DNA of 64,000 nt from Pandoraea apista (GTDB lineage Bacteria > Pseudomonadota > Gammaproteobacteria > Burkholderiales > Burkholderiaceae), in NCBI RefSeq assembly GCF_001465595.2, contig NZ_CP013481.2:2356001-2420000 (forward strand), given 5' to 3'. Below are positions 28,700 through 35,752 of this stretch, piece after piece (within the stretch, counting starts at the first letter, position 1; every line of letters starts with the position of its first letter). The notes beneath the pieces were generated by a model. It saw only the letters and a list, made by a program, of their open reading frames with translations, did no database searches and was not told the DNA's origin. Both the position numbers and the translations under genes were made by a program.

Positions 28700-30058
28700 A
28701 TGGCTAACGATACCGGGCGCACCCTGATTTATGCCTCCCGAAAGCATAACGATGGCTTGCTGTCGTTTTTGGGGGAGCAAGGCTGGCAAGTCATGCCGGC
28801 CAAGAGCGCCAGCGACGTCGGTCGCATTCTGAACCCGGGGGTCACCAGCGCAGCACTCATTGACCTGGCGAGCGGTTATAGCGACCGCGAGATGGGCGCA
28901 TTCGAGTCCTGCATGCAACCTGCCACGGTTGGCTGGGTTGCGGCCACAAATCCCGAGCAACTTGCGACAACCGCGATTCGCCGGTTGATTCGCGATTACT
29001 GCTTCGACTACGTCAACGTTCCGTGCACAAACGATCAGCTCGCGCATTCGATCGGTCATGCGTGGGGCATGGCGTCGCTCTCGGAAGTGCCGACCTTCAC
29101 GCCCCAAGTCGGTGGCGATCAGGAAATGGTCGGAACGTGCGAGGCGATGCAGCAACTTTTCCGCACCATCCGCAAGGTCGCCAATACCGACGCACCGGTG
29201 TTCATCTCGGGCGAGTCGGGCACGGGCAAGGAACTGACGGCGGTGGCAATTCACGAGCGTTCGATGCGTGCGAAAGGGCCATTCGTGGCGATCAATTGCG
29301 GAGCGATTCCTCCGCACCTGATGCAGTCCGAACTATTCGGCTACGAGCGCGGCGCTTTCACCGGCGCGAATGCCCGTAAGATCGGACGCGTGGAAGCCGC
29401 CAACGGCGGCACGCTGCTGCTCGACGAAATCGGCGATCTGCCGTTCGAGAGCCAGGCGAGCCTGCTGCGTTTCCTTCAGCAGGGCGCTATTGAGCGTCTG
29501 GGCGGTCACGAGGTCATTCCGGTCAACGTGCGCATCATCTCCGCGACGCACGTGGATCTGGAGGAAGCTGTCAAGGAAGGCCGTTTCCGCATGGATCTCT
29601 ACCATCGCCTGTGTGTGCTGCGCGTGGAGGAACCGCCGCTGCGCGCGCGCGGACAAGATATCGAGATTCTCGCGCACCACGTGCTCCAACGCTTCAAAGG
29701 CGATAACCATCGCAAGATCCGCGGCTTCACGCAATGCGCGGTGCAGGCGATGTACGAATACCACTGGCCGGGTAACGTTCGCGAGCTGATCAATCGCGTG
29801 CGCCGCGCCATCGTCATGGCCGACAGCCGCACAATCTCAGCCAAGGATCTCGACTTGCTGCCGTGGGTGCCGACATTGGCACGCACGCTGGAAGAAATTC
29901 GCGCGGAGGCCGAACGAACGGCCATCGAGCAAGCACTGCTGCGTCACTGTCACCGGTTGACGGATGTGGCCGCAGAGCTGGGTATTTCACGCATTACCCT
30001 CTATCGGCTCATGTGCCGGTACGGATTGCGTGGTGACGAGTCGGGCGTGCCGGCCTGA
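28700..30058 (+). CDS. Sigma-54 activator (VpsR-like bEBP) beside the amyloid locus
   Basis: A 452-residue bacterial enhancer-binding protein. Residues about 1-125 form a receiver-like domain of the type seen in VpsR relatives, with Asp55 in ALIDLAS at the usual phospho-site. The AAA+ core has Walker A GESGTGKE (171-178), the sigma-54-contact loop GAFTGA (218-223), Walker B GGTLLLDEIGD and the arginine-finger region RFRMDLYHR. A Fis-type helix-turn-helix ends the protein (LTDVAAELGISRITLYRLMC). It probably drives the -24/-12 promoter at 30754 and hence the amyloid operon. VpsR itself responds to cyclic di-GMP; whether this one does is inference. Confidence 0.9.
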   Translation: MANDTGRTLIYASRKHNDGLLSFLGEQGWQVMPAKSASDVGRILNPGVTSAALIDLASGYSDREMGAFESCMQPATVGWVAATNPEQLATTAIRRLIRDYCFDYVNVPCTNDQLAHSIGHAWGMASLSEVPTFTPQVGGDQEMVGTCEAMQQLFRTIRKVANTDAPVFISGESGTGKELTAVAIHERSMRAKGPFVAINCGAIPPHLMQSELFGYERGAFTGANARKIGRVEAANGGTLLLDEIGDLPFESQASLLRFLQQGAIERLGGHEVIPVNVRIISATHVDLEEAVKEGRFRMDLYHRLCVLRVEEPPLRARGQDIEILAHHVLQRFKGDNHRKIRGFTQCAVQAMYEYHWPGNVRELINRVRRAIVMADSRTISAKDLDLLPWVPTLARTLEEIRAEAERTAIEQALLRHCHRLTDVAAELGISRITLYRLMCRYGLRGDESGVPA

Positions 30059-30079
30059 TATCTTCTGGCGAAGAGAGAG

Positions 30080-30117
30080 CGGCCGTCCTGTGATGAACAG
30101 GGCGGTCGTTTCTTTTT
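30080..30117 (+). terminator. Terminator after the sigma-54 activator gene
   Basis: CGGCCGTCCTG and CAGGGCGGTCG pair with G-T or mismatch at two positions around a 7-nt loop; a TTTCTTTTT run follows. Confidence 0.72.
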
Positions 30118-30481
30118 GGCCTCCTGACGATCGTCATGTCGATATGCCGGAATCGACGTAATTCACCAATGACGGCCCCGCTGCCGTCGCCAATCGAGAA
30201 TGCTGCCATCGCCAATAAAGACGGGCGATTCGGGCGTTTTCAGCGATGTTCCTGCCACCCTTTTCCCATACGCATTGCGTTGTCTCGCATTTCGAGTGAA
30301 CGCGTCCCGCGACGTTACCCGTGCCGGATGGCGATGGCGCATCGCGCGCTTCTCAAGTTCGCCCCGCCGCCATGTTTCTGGCTGTCGCCGCGCGGTAAAA
30401 AGCGGTACCAAGGGTTGTCCCGCGAACACATCAAAGATGAAACATCCGGCACGCCGCCCAGCGTCGTGCAGCGCGTGGCGC

Positions 30482-30543
30482 CATGTGACACCGCTGTGGC
30501 GATTTTCGGGAGACAAGCAAATTCGCCGCAAATCTGTCACATG
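30482..30543. repeat. Spaced inverted repeat, candidate enhancer site
   Basis: CATGTGACA (30482-30490) and TGTCACATG (30535-30543) are exact reverse complements 44 nt apart, about 210-270 nt upstream of the -24 element. The position suits an activator-binding enhancer for a sigma-54 promoter, but this is inference. Confidence 0.5.
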
Positions 30544-30753
30544 AAACCCTTGTAAATCAGGCGTCTTCGGCATACGTCGCTACTCGCGCCGATATCGTTC
30601 GCAGTTCGGAATGTTTGTGCATCGCGCGATTTCGCCGTCATCCGCGGCCAGACGCAGTCCACGTATCAATGCTGAAACGTTTTCACACACATGTCCTCGC
30701 ATGCCCACTGCTAGGAAAAATTAACGCCAATGATTTCAAACACTTAAGGTCGG

Positions 30754-30769
30754 TGGCACGGAAGTCGCT
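30754..30769 (+). promoter_or_regulatory. Sigma-54 (-24/-12) promoter of the amyloid operon
   Basis: TGGCACGGAAGTCGCT matches the TGGCACGN4TTGCW consensus with one substitution (T to C next to the -12 GC). GG (30755-30756) and GC (30767-30768) have the obligatory 10-nt separation. Transcription would start near 30780, just before AAGGAGG (30784-30790) and the ATG at 30799. The adjacent gene encodes a GAFTGA-type activator. Confidence 0.85.
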
Positions 30770-30798
30770 TTATTCAGTCGGGCAAGGAGGGCATAGCG

Positions 30799-31335
30799 AT
30801 GCGAATTCTCACCAACGAAATGCAGTACCGCGTACGACAAGGCGTCAGCGCACTGAGCGCAGCCATCGTCGTGACGCTCGGTCTGTGTGCCGTGCCGGCG
30901 CAAGCACAGGATGTCTCGCGCTCGCCGCTCATGCACCTCGCGATGCTGACCGGTTCGATGATGCCGGCATCGTTTGGCACGACGGCACTGCCGGTAACGT
31001 CGATCTCCGACGCCGATGCCAGCGTCCTGCCGCCGGTAGCCGCACAGGCCCCGGCAGACGAAACCCCCGCCATTGCGAACCGCGACGAGGGTAACGGCGC
31101 CAGCGACTCAGGCATGCCGCTCGCGGCCCGTATCGACGACGAACAACTCGGAAGCCAGCGCGGCCGCAATCTGCAGGGCGGCGCGATGGTCAAGTCACCC
31201 GGAATGGCGCTCGCCAACGGCGTTACGTTGTGGGACGAACTGCCTGGCGCCGTGACGCCGACGCCGCGTCCGCAACAACTGTCGAACGGCGTGAACAACC
31301 TCCAGGTGACGCGTGTGACTTACACGACGCGGTGA
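30799..31335 (+). CDS. Exported protein of unknown function with ANxVxLWDE motif, first gene of the amyloid operon
   Basis: A 178-residue protein. A signal peptide occupies about residues 1-36, ending VPAQAQ. The mature part has no recognised domain. Residues 112-128 (IDDEQLGSQRGRNLQGG) resemble double-glycine leader motifs, and residues 139-147 read ANGVTLWDE. The C-terminus (NLQVTRVTYTTR) is short and polar. A strong AAGGAGG lies 8 nt before the ATG. The position matches that of fapA in Pseudomonas operons, but I cannot show homology. A second protein with the same LWDE motif is encoded at 37255-37710. Confidence 0.8.
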   Translation: MRILTNEMQYRVRQGVSALSAAIVVTLGLCAVPAQAQDVSRSPLMHLAMLTGSMMPASFGTTALPVTSISDADASVLPPVAAQAPADETPAIANRDEGNGASDSGMPLAARIDDEQLGSQRGRNLQGGAMVKSPGMALANGVTLWDELPGAVTPTPRPQQLSNGVNNLQVTRVTYTTR

Positions 31336-31340
31336 ACAAG

Positions 31341-31853
31341 ATGACCCCACTCTCCATGACGCATGCCGGAAGTCTGCTCGCCACGATGATCGTGGCGCTG
31401 ACCCCGGCGATGCTGCCCGGCCATGCCCATGCCGAACCGGCCACGCCGGGCGACATCGTGGTCGAGCGCGACATCGGCCCGGAGATCGCGTATCGCGGTC
31501 TGCCGCGCGTCGAGAATCCCATCGCCGTCTCGGTGCCGGCTTTCCCGACGGGGCCGTTCAACACCGCCATGGGGGCCGTCAATCAGGTCACCGATGGTGA
31601 GTTGACCGGCCGCGGCAATGCGGGCCTCGTGACGGGTGCAGTGCAGTCGGGCATCAACCCGGTGATGGGGGTACTCGTAGGCAATGCCCGGGGCGGTAAC
31701 GCGCTGAATACCTCGAACGGCGTCGGTGGCGGATTTGGCGCCGGGGCGGGCGGTGGCGGCGGCATCGGCAGCATCGGCACGCTCGTGCCGTCGGTGATCG
31801 GCTCGGCGCTGGCACCGCTCACCAGTATTGGTGCGGCAGGAGCGGCGAAATGA
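31341..31853 (+). CDS. Exported glycine-rich protein of the amyloid operon
   Basis: A 170-residue protein with a signal peptide (to about residue 32, GHAHAEP). IAYRGLPRVENPIAVSVPAF is followed by Gly/Asn/Ala-rich sequence containing AVNQVTDGELTGRGNAG and a poly-glycine tract (GAGAGGGGGIGS, about 135-146). No known domain is seen; it may be a minor fibre component or chaperone. It lies 5 nt after the first operon gene. Start is uncertain: ATG 31341, ATG 31356, or GTG 31332 overlapping the preceding stop. Its stop overlaps the next start (ATGA). Confidence 0.75.
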   Translation: MTPLSMTHAGSLLATMIVALTPAMLPGHAHAEPATPGDIVVERDIGPEIAYRGLPRVENPIAVSVPAFPTGPFNTAMGAVNQVTDGELTGRGNAGLVTGAVQSGINPVMGVLVGNARGGNALNTSNGVGGGFGAGAGGGGGIGSIGTLVPSVIGSALAPLTSIGAAGAAK

Positions 31854-32500
31854 GCGCACATCGTGGGTGGCGTGGCGCGCAGCGCGCCCTTCCTCTGGCG
31901 GTAGCGGCTTTGCTGGCGGCGTTCGCCGGCGTGTCGTCGGCACAGGATGTGTGGATCACGAACGGCGAACTCACAGGCACTCACGCGACTATCGAGAGCG
32001 GTGTGGCGGTAGGCGTGACGGGGGCGCTGGGCGTGAATCAGGCGGCCGGGGTCAATAACGCGCAGGCCAACAGCGCAGTGATCGCGAACGGCGGCGGGTT
32101 GACGGTCGGCGCGTCGAGCACCAATCAACAAGCCCTCGTCACGTCGACGACCGGCGCGGCCAGCGCCGCAATTCAAGGCAACGCATTTTCAGGCACCTCG
32201 GGGCTGACGCAAGTCAACCAGGCGAGCGGTGCCGGCAATCTTCAACGCAACGCGACCGTCATTGTGACCGGCGATGCGTCTGGAGTGGCGAGCGTATCGG
32301 ATACGGCACTATCCGCTGCGATCTCCAAGGGTGGCCCGGCTGGGCGCGACAACCTCAACGATCACTTCCGCACGGCGTCGATTTCCGGTGACGCCTTCCG
32401 CGGTGCGAGCGGTGTGGTGCAAGTCAACCAGTCGGCTGGGATAGGCAATGTAACCGCAAATGTTTTTGTGCTCCGTCCCCCGGCGGGCACATCTTTTTAA
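31850..32500 (+). CDS. fapB: FapB-like minor amyloid subunit
   Basis: A 216-residue exported protein with a signal peptide to about residue 32 (AGVSSAQ). It carries three repeat units whose cores are GVNQAAGVNNAQAN, QVNQASGAGNLQRN and QVNQSAGIGNVTAN, starting near residues 61, 121 and 191. The pattern xVNQxxGxxNxxxN, with Asn/Gln ladders, is that of Fap fibre repeats. The linkers are Ser/Thr/Ala-rich. It is translationally coupled to the preceding gene. By order and repeat content it corresponds to FapB, the likely nucleator, though a second structural subunit is possible. Confidence 0.7.
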   Translation: MSAHRGWRGAQRALPLAVAALLAAFAGVSSAQDVWITNGELTGTHATIESGVAVGVTGALGVNQAAGVNNAQANSAVIANGGGLTVGASSTNQQALVTSTTGAASAAIQGNAFSGTSGLTQVNQASGAGNLQRNATVIVTGDASGVASVSDTALSAAISKGGPAGRDNLNDHFRTASISGDAFRGASGVVQVNQSAGIGNVTANVFVLRPPAGTSF

Positions 32501-32530
32501 CTGGGTAACTCTCTCGTCAAGGAGATGGTC

Positions 32531-33910
32531 ATGAAAACGAAAGCAATTGCAGCGGCTGCACTGCTGGTAGCAACGGGTAGCGCCCTGGCGTCGCCCAATC
32601 ACCAGCAATATAGCTTCTCGTTCATCGGCAACGAGACCAACGTTCTGAACCTGGTCGGCATTTTCGGTCTGGTCGGCATTCGCGGTTGCGTCACGGTGGA
32701 TAACACTGGCAACGCGGTCGTGCAAAGCAATCAGAGCGTAGACGTACATGGTGTGAATCTGAAGGGTCCGCTGCTTGGCACGTACACGACGGGCAAGGTG
32801 ACGTACGGCGTTGATTCGAAGACCACGACGGTGTCGAATCAAGGCAGTGCTTACCTGATCGGCGGTTCGACGACCACGCACTACGACAATTCCACGTCGT
32901 GGGTAAACGCCAGCGCGAACGGCCACCTGAACACGAGTCAGTCGTTCCAGGCGGGTGCCGGTTATGTGGCAGGGCAGTCCAGCTCGGGTTCGGGCGGCTT
33001 CATCGCAGGTGGCGGGTATCAATACTCGAACATCGCTGGCGGTGGAGGCATCATCGGTGGTGGCGTACTTCCGCTGCCGGGCGGTTTTGCACTGTATGGC
33101 GGCTACCTTGTCGGTAACTTCGGTGCTGGTCAGGGCTCGGCCTGGGGCGGTTATGCCTATGGCCAGCAATCGCAGCAGGCTGCAGGGTTCCTGGCGGCAG
33201 GCTTCCTGAACACGCAGAAGAGCTTCGATGCGGCGTTCCATGCGGTCCTGAACCACGGCAGTGCATCGATCGAGAGTAATTCGATCGCGGCAGGCGCATT
33301 GTGGGGCTTCCAGGATACGTACATGAAGTCCACCACGTGGGAAAAGGGTGCGCTCACGCTCCACGTCAACACCTCGACATTGCAGACGATGGGCGCAACG
33401 CTCGGTAGTGGCGCGCTGGCTAACGCCAACGGCAACATCGGCGTGAACGTGGCAGCAGGTGCCGACAACGCGCAGGCCAACAACGTCGCGATCGCTTCGC
33501 TCAACGCTCAGCCGGTGTATGCCTCGGCACAGGTGTTCGCGAACCAGTCGTCGAAGGGCTCGGCCAGCATCTCGCAGTTCTATGTCAACTCCAGCGTGGG
33601 TGATGGTGCCCTCGCCGGTGCGACCGGGAATGTGGGTGTGAACGTGGCGTCGGGTGTGGGCAACGTGCAGCAAAATGGTCTGGCCGCCGCAGTCTCGCAA
33701 GGCGGAACCGGCTGGTTCAAGGGCGGTGCAGCCAACTCGACGGCACAAACCGACCAAACGGCAAGCATGAAGGCCTCGGGCGACTTCATCGCCAACGCAT
33801 CGCTGGGCAATGGCGCACTCGCCTGGGCTAGCGGTAACGTCGGTGTGAACGTGGCTTCGGGTATCGGCAACGTGCAGGCCAACAGCCTCGCCATCTCGGC
33901 AATCAAGTGA
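32531..33910 (+). CDS. fapC: FapC-like major amyloid subunit with Gly/Tyr-rich N-terminal half
   Basis: A 459-residue exported protein (signal to about residue 21, ATGSALAS). Residues about 125-240 are rich in Gly, Tyr, Ser and Gln (GGGGIIGGGVLPLPGGFALY, AWGGYAYGQQSQQAAGFLAA). Three repeats at the C-terminus, near residues 291, 356 and 425, share GN[IV]GVNVA[AS]GxxNxQxN, the Fap fibre motif. There is one Cys, near residue 54 (RGCVTV). AAGGAG lies 6 nt before the ATG at 32531, making it preferable to the ATG at 32525. A strong terminator follows at once. The N-terminal half is not what I would expect of FapC. Confidence 0.78.
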   Translation: MKTKAIAAAALLVATGSALASPNHQQYSFSFIGNETNVLNLVGIFGLVGIRGCVTVDNTGNAVVQSNQSVDVHGVNLKGPLLGTYTTGKVTYGVDSKTTTVSNQGSAYLIGGSTTTHYDNSTSWVNASANGHLNTSQSFQAGAGYVAGQSSSGSGGFIAGGGYQYSNIAGGGGIIGGGVLPLPGGFALYGGYLVGNFGAGQGSAWGGYAYGQQSQQAAGFLAAGFLNTQKSFDAAFHAVLNHGSASIESNSIAAGALWGFQDTYMKSTTWEKGALTLHVNTSTLQTMGATLGSGALANANGNIGVNVAAGADNAQANNVAIASLNAQPVYASAQVFANQSSKGSASISQFYVNSSVGDGALAGATGNVGVNVASGVGNVQQNGLAAAVSQGGTGWFKGGAANSTAQTDQTASMKASGDFIANASLGNGALAWASGNVGVNVASGIGNVQANSLAISAIK

Positions 33911-33917
33911 TGTCGCT

Positions 33918-33949
33918 AACCGGTCCGGGAATTCCCGGACCGGTTTTTT
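33918..33949 (+). terminator. Perfect-palindrome terminator inside the amyloid operon
   Basis: A 28-nt perfect palindrome centred on GAATTC (33918-33945) runs directly into TTTTTTC and ends 13 nt before the next start codon. It should stop most transcripts after the FapC-like gene and let a fraction through to fapD-E. Confidence 0.9.
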
Positions 33950-33962
33950 CATGAGGTGTGTC

Positions 33963-34673
33963 ATGAATGATGCGCGTCGTGCCGCGGTAAGGATCGCTAC
34001 AGTTTGCGCTCTGGCGTGCGCAAGCGTGGCCGGGCACGCGCAGTATGCATCGGTGAATCTCGAGTCTTCGACTGGTGTACCGGCGGTCAAGAAGATGCGG
34101 TCGTTCAAATCGATGCACTACGTGAATCTGGTCCAGCAGGAATACGACTTCAGTTGTGGATCGGCAGCCTTGGCAACCCTGCTGCGTTATGGCTACGGGA
34201 TCGATATTCCCGAGCCGGAAATGATCCAGAAAATGATGGTGTTTTCCAATCCGGAAACGGTCATCAAGAATGGCTTCTCGATGCTCGACATGAAGAAATT
34301 CGTGGAGACGCTTGGACTCGAGGGCCGCGGTTTCAAAGTTGACGTGAACGCGCTTTACGACCTGAAGATCCCGGTCATCGCGCTGATCGACGTCAACGGC
34401 TATCAACATTTCGTGGTCATCAAGGCAGCGAAGGACGGGCGCGTGTTCGTGTCTGATCCGGCGCTCGGCAATCGCATCATCGAGCAAGCCGATTTTGCCA
34501 AGCAGTGGAACGGCTTGGTGCTGGCGGTCATCGGCAAGCCGTTTATGGAGGATTCACCGCTGCTCAAAGGAAACGAATCCCTGGCGGCCAAGCTGCGCGA
34601 CAGCGCGCTGGCGACCGGGACGTCACCGACCCCGATGGTGGATTTCGGCATCATCCGGGCGGACCTGTTTTGA
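33963..34673 (+). CDS. fapD: C39-family peptidase of the amyloid locus (FapD-like)
   Basis: A 236-residue protein with a signal peptide (to about residue 26, VAGHAQ), so the protease domain is periplasmic. The C39 motif QEYDFSCGSAALATLLRY contains catalytic Cys65; His149 in YQHFVVIKA and Asp165 in VSDPALGN complete the triad. There is no ABC-transporter part, unlike bacteriocin exporters; this matches FapD, which is needed for Fap export. GAGG lies 6 nt before ATG 33963; ATG 33951 is an alternative. Substrates are presumably fibre subunits or small operon proteins. Confidence 0.88.
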   Translation: MNDARRAAVRIATVCALACASVAGHAQYASVNLESSTGVPAVKKMRSFKSMHYVNLVQQEYDFSCGSAALATLLRYGYGIDIPEPEMIQKMMVFSNPETVIKNGFSMLDMKKFVETLGLEGRGFKVDVNALYDLKIPVIALIDVNGYQHFVVIKAAKDGRVFVSDPALGNRIIEQADFAKQWNGLVLAVIGKPFMEDSPLLKGNESLAAKLRDSALATGTSPTPMVDFGIIRADLF

Positions 34674-34685
34674 GATCAGACCATC

Positions 34686-35447
34686 ATGAACCGATATGTT
34701 CCGATGCTGGCAATCCCGCTGTTCGCGAGCGCGTTGCCGGCACTCGCGTCGAGCGTGGTGCCCGCAACATGGACGCCAGTGAGCGATGAAGTGCTCTCTC
34801 ACGCGACAGGCAAATACGCGCAACAAAACATGATCACGGGCTTCCAGCTCGTAATGCAATCGCAATGGCAAATGCCGACCGGTGCGAGCCTCGCCGCCAC
34901 CGGTGTGCTTGGCGTCAGTCAAGGGAGTTCCGGCGTGCAGGTGCAGACGGGGGCGGCGACGGGCATCATTCCCGGCCTCGTGAATGCGACCACGCCGCTT
35001 ACGCTGAGTGTTTCGGGGGCGGGGAGCGTACTCGTGAATGGCGTCGCGCAGATTACGCAGGTTGCGGGTGATGCAAACAATGCGCTGAATAAAGCCACAA
35101 TTCAGTTCGGCCCTGGGATATCGATCGCCACGCTGGTACCGGTCAGCGGGCAGGGCGCGAGCAATTCGCAGACAACGGTGGGTAATTTGAGTGCGAGCGT
35201 GGCCATTACGTCCGCAGGCATGCAAATCGCGCTCAATACGCCGAATGGCAATCTCGGCCAGAGCGTGGCTGGCGGCGCCGGGGCGGCGATGAACCAGATC
35301 ATGCAGGTCGTGCAGGTCGCGGGTAACGCGCAGCAGGTCATGAACACGATGCAGTTGAACCTGCAAACGAGCCCGCTCACCTCGAATGCGCTGCGTCAGG
35401 TGGGAATTCAGAACGCCATGGCGAACATGATCGCCGTGCGTCGATGA
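34686..35447 (+). CDS. fapE: FapE-like minor fibre component
   Basis: A 253-residue exported protein (signal to about residue 22, ALPALAS). The mature part is rich in Gln, Asn, Ala and Val with no Cys. The stretches INPGxxNAT-like GIIPGLVNATTPLTLSVSG, MQIALNTPNGNLGQSVAG and MNQIMQVVQVAGNAQQVMNT resemble FapE-type subunits. It follows fapD after 12 nt. Assignment rests on position and composition; a different matrix protein is possible. Confidence 0.68.
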   Translation: MNRYVPMLAIPLFASALPALASSVVPATWTPVSDEVLSHATGKYAQQNMITGFQLVMQSQWQMPTGASLAATGVLGVSQGSSGVQVQTGAATGIIPGLVNATTPLTLSVSGAGSVLVNGVAQITQVAGDANNALNKATIQFGPGISIATLVPVSGQGASNSQTTVGNLSASVAITSAGMQIALNTPNGNLGQSVAGGAGAAMNQIMQVVQVAGNAQQVMNTMQLNLQTSPLTSNALRQVGIQNAMANMIAVRR

Positions 35448-35752
35448 AGTGAAGGGCAAGTGAAGTCACGGCGTCGTGCTGTGCACGCACGGTACGACGC
35501 CACCAACAGTATCCGGCACTCAAGTAACGCCGGGTACGATGAAAACTAGAATGTGGGGCGTCGCCGCTGCGGTAATTGCGGCGCACAAGAAGGTGATGCC
35601 GGCAGGGCCCGTGCAATGACCTATCGAGGTGGATGGCAACGGGTTTCGCACGCATTACCCCGCAGTCGAGCAGCAAGGACAACGTTGTAGGTAATACGTG
35701 TTTTGTTGGATTGCGCGCGGACGCCCGTCCGCACCTTTACCCGGGGGGGATC
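35448..35752. other. Intergenic region upstream of the porin gene
   Basis: 305 nt holding a stem-loop (GGCGTCGT at 35470-35477 with ACGACGCC at 35494-35501, 16-nt loop, no T-tract) and a possible second -24/-12 promoter near 35600. The frame of the porin is open back to 35633 but without signal features. Confidence 0.55.
35599..35615 (+). promoter_or_regulatory. Possible second sigma-54 promoter, upstream of fapF
   Basis: CCGGCAGGGCCCGTGCA keeps the GG-N10-GC geometry (GG 35601-35602, GC 35613-35614) and the TGCA end, but has C for T in the -24 box and G for T in the -12 box. A transcript would start near 35626 with a 127-nt leader. Confidence 0.4.

Larger units (their letters stand above)
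30059..30798. other. 740-nt intergenic regulatory region upstream of the amyloid operon
   Basis: This is the longest gene-free stretch of the window. It holds a terminator at its left end, a 9-bp inverted repeat pair (30482-30490 and 30535-30543), an AT-rich section from 30660 and the sigma-54 promoter at 30754. Overlapping frames in 30136-30573 on both strands lack ribosome sites and recognisable content, so I do not call them. Confidence 0.65.

Noticed and set aside
30136..30573. Overlapping frames on both strands in the long intergenic region
   Set aside because: Three mutually exclusive frames, none with a ribosome site, signal peptide or recognisable motif.
32309..34108. 599-codon minus-strand frame opposite the amyloid genes
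   Set aside because: Shadow of the FapB-, FapC- and FapD-like genes; no ribosome site or domain, and the plus-strand proteins have signal peptides and repeats.
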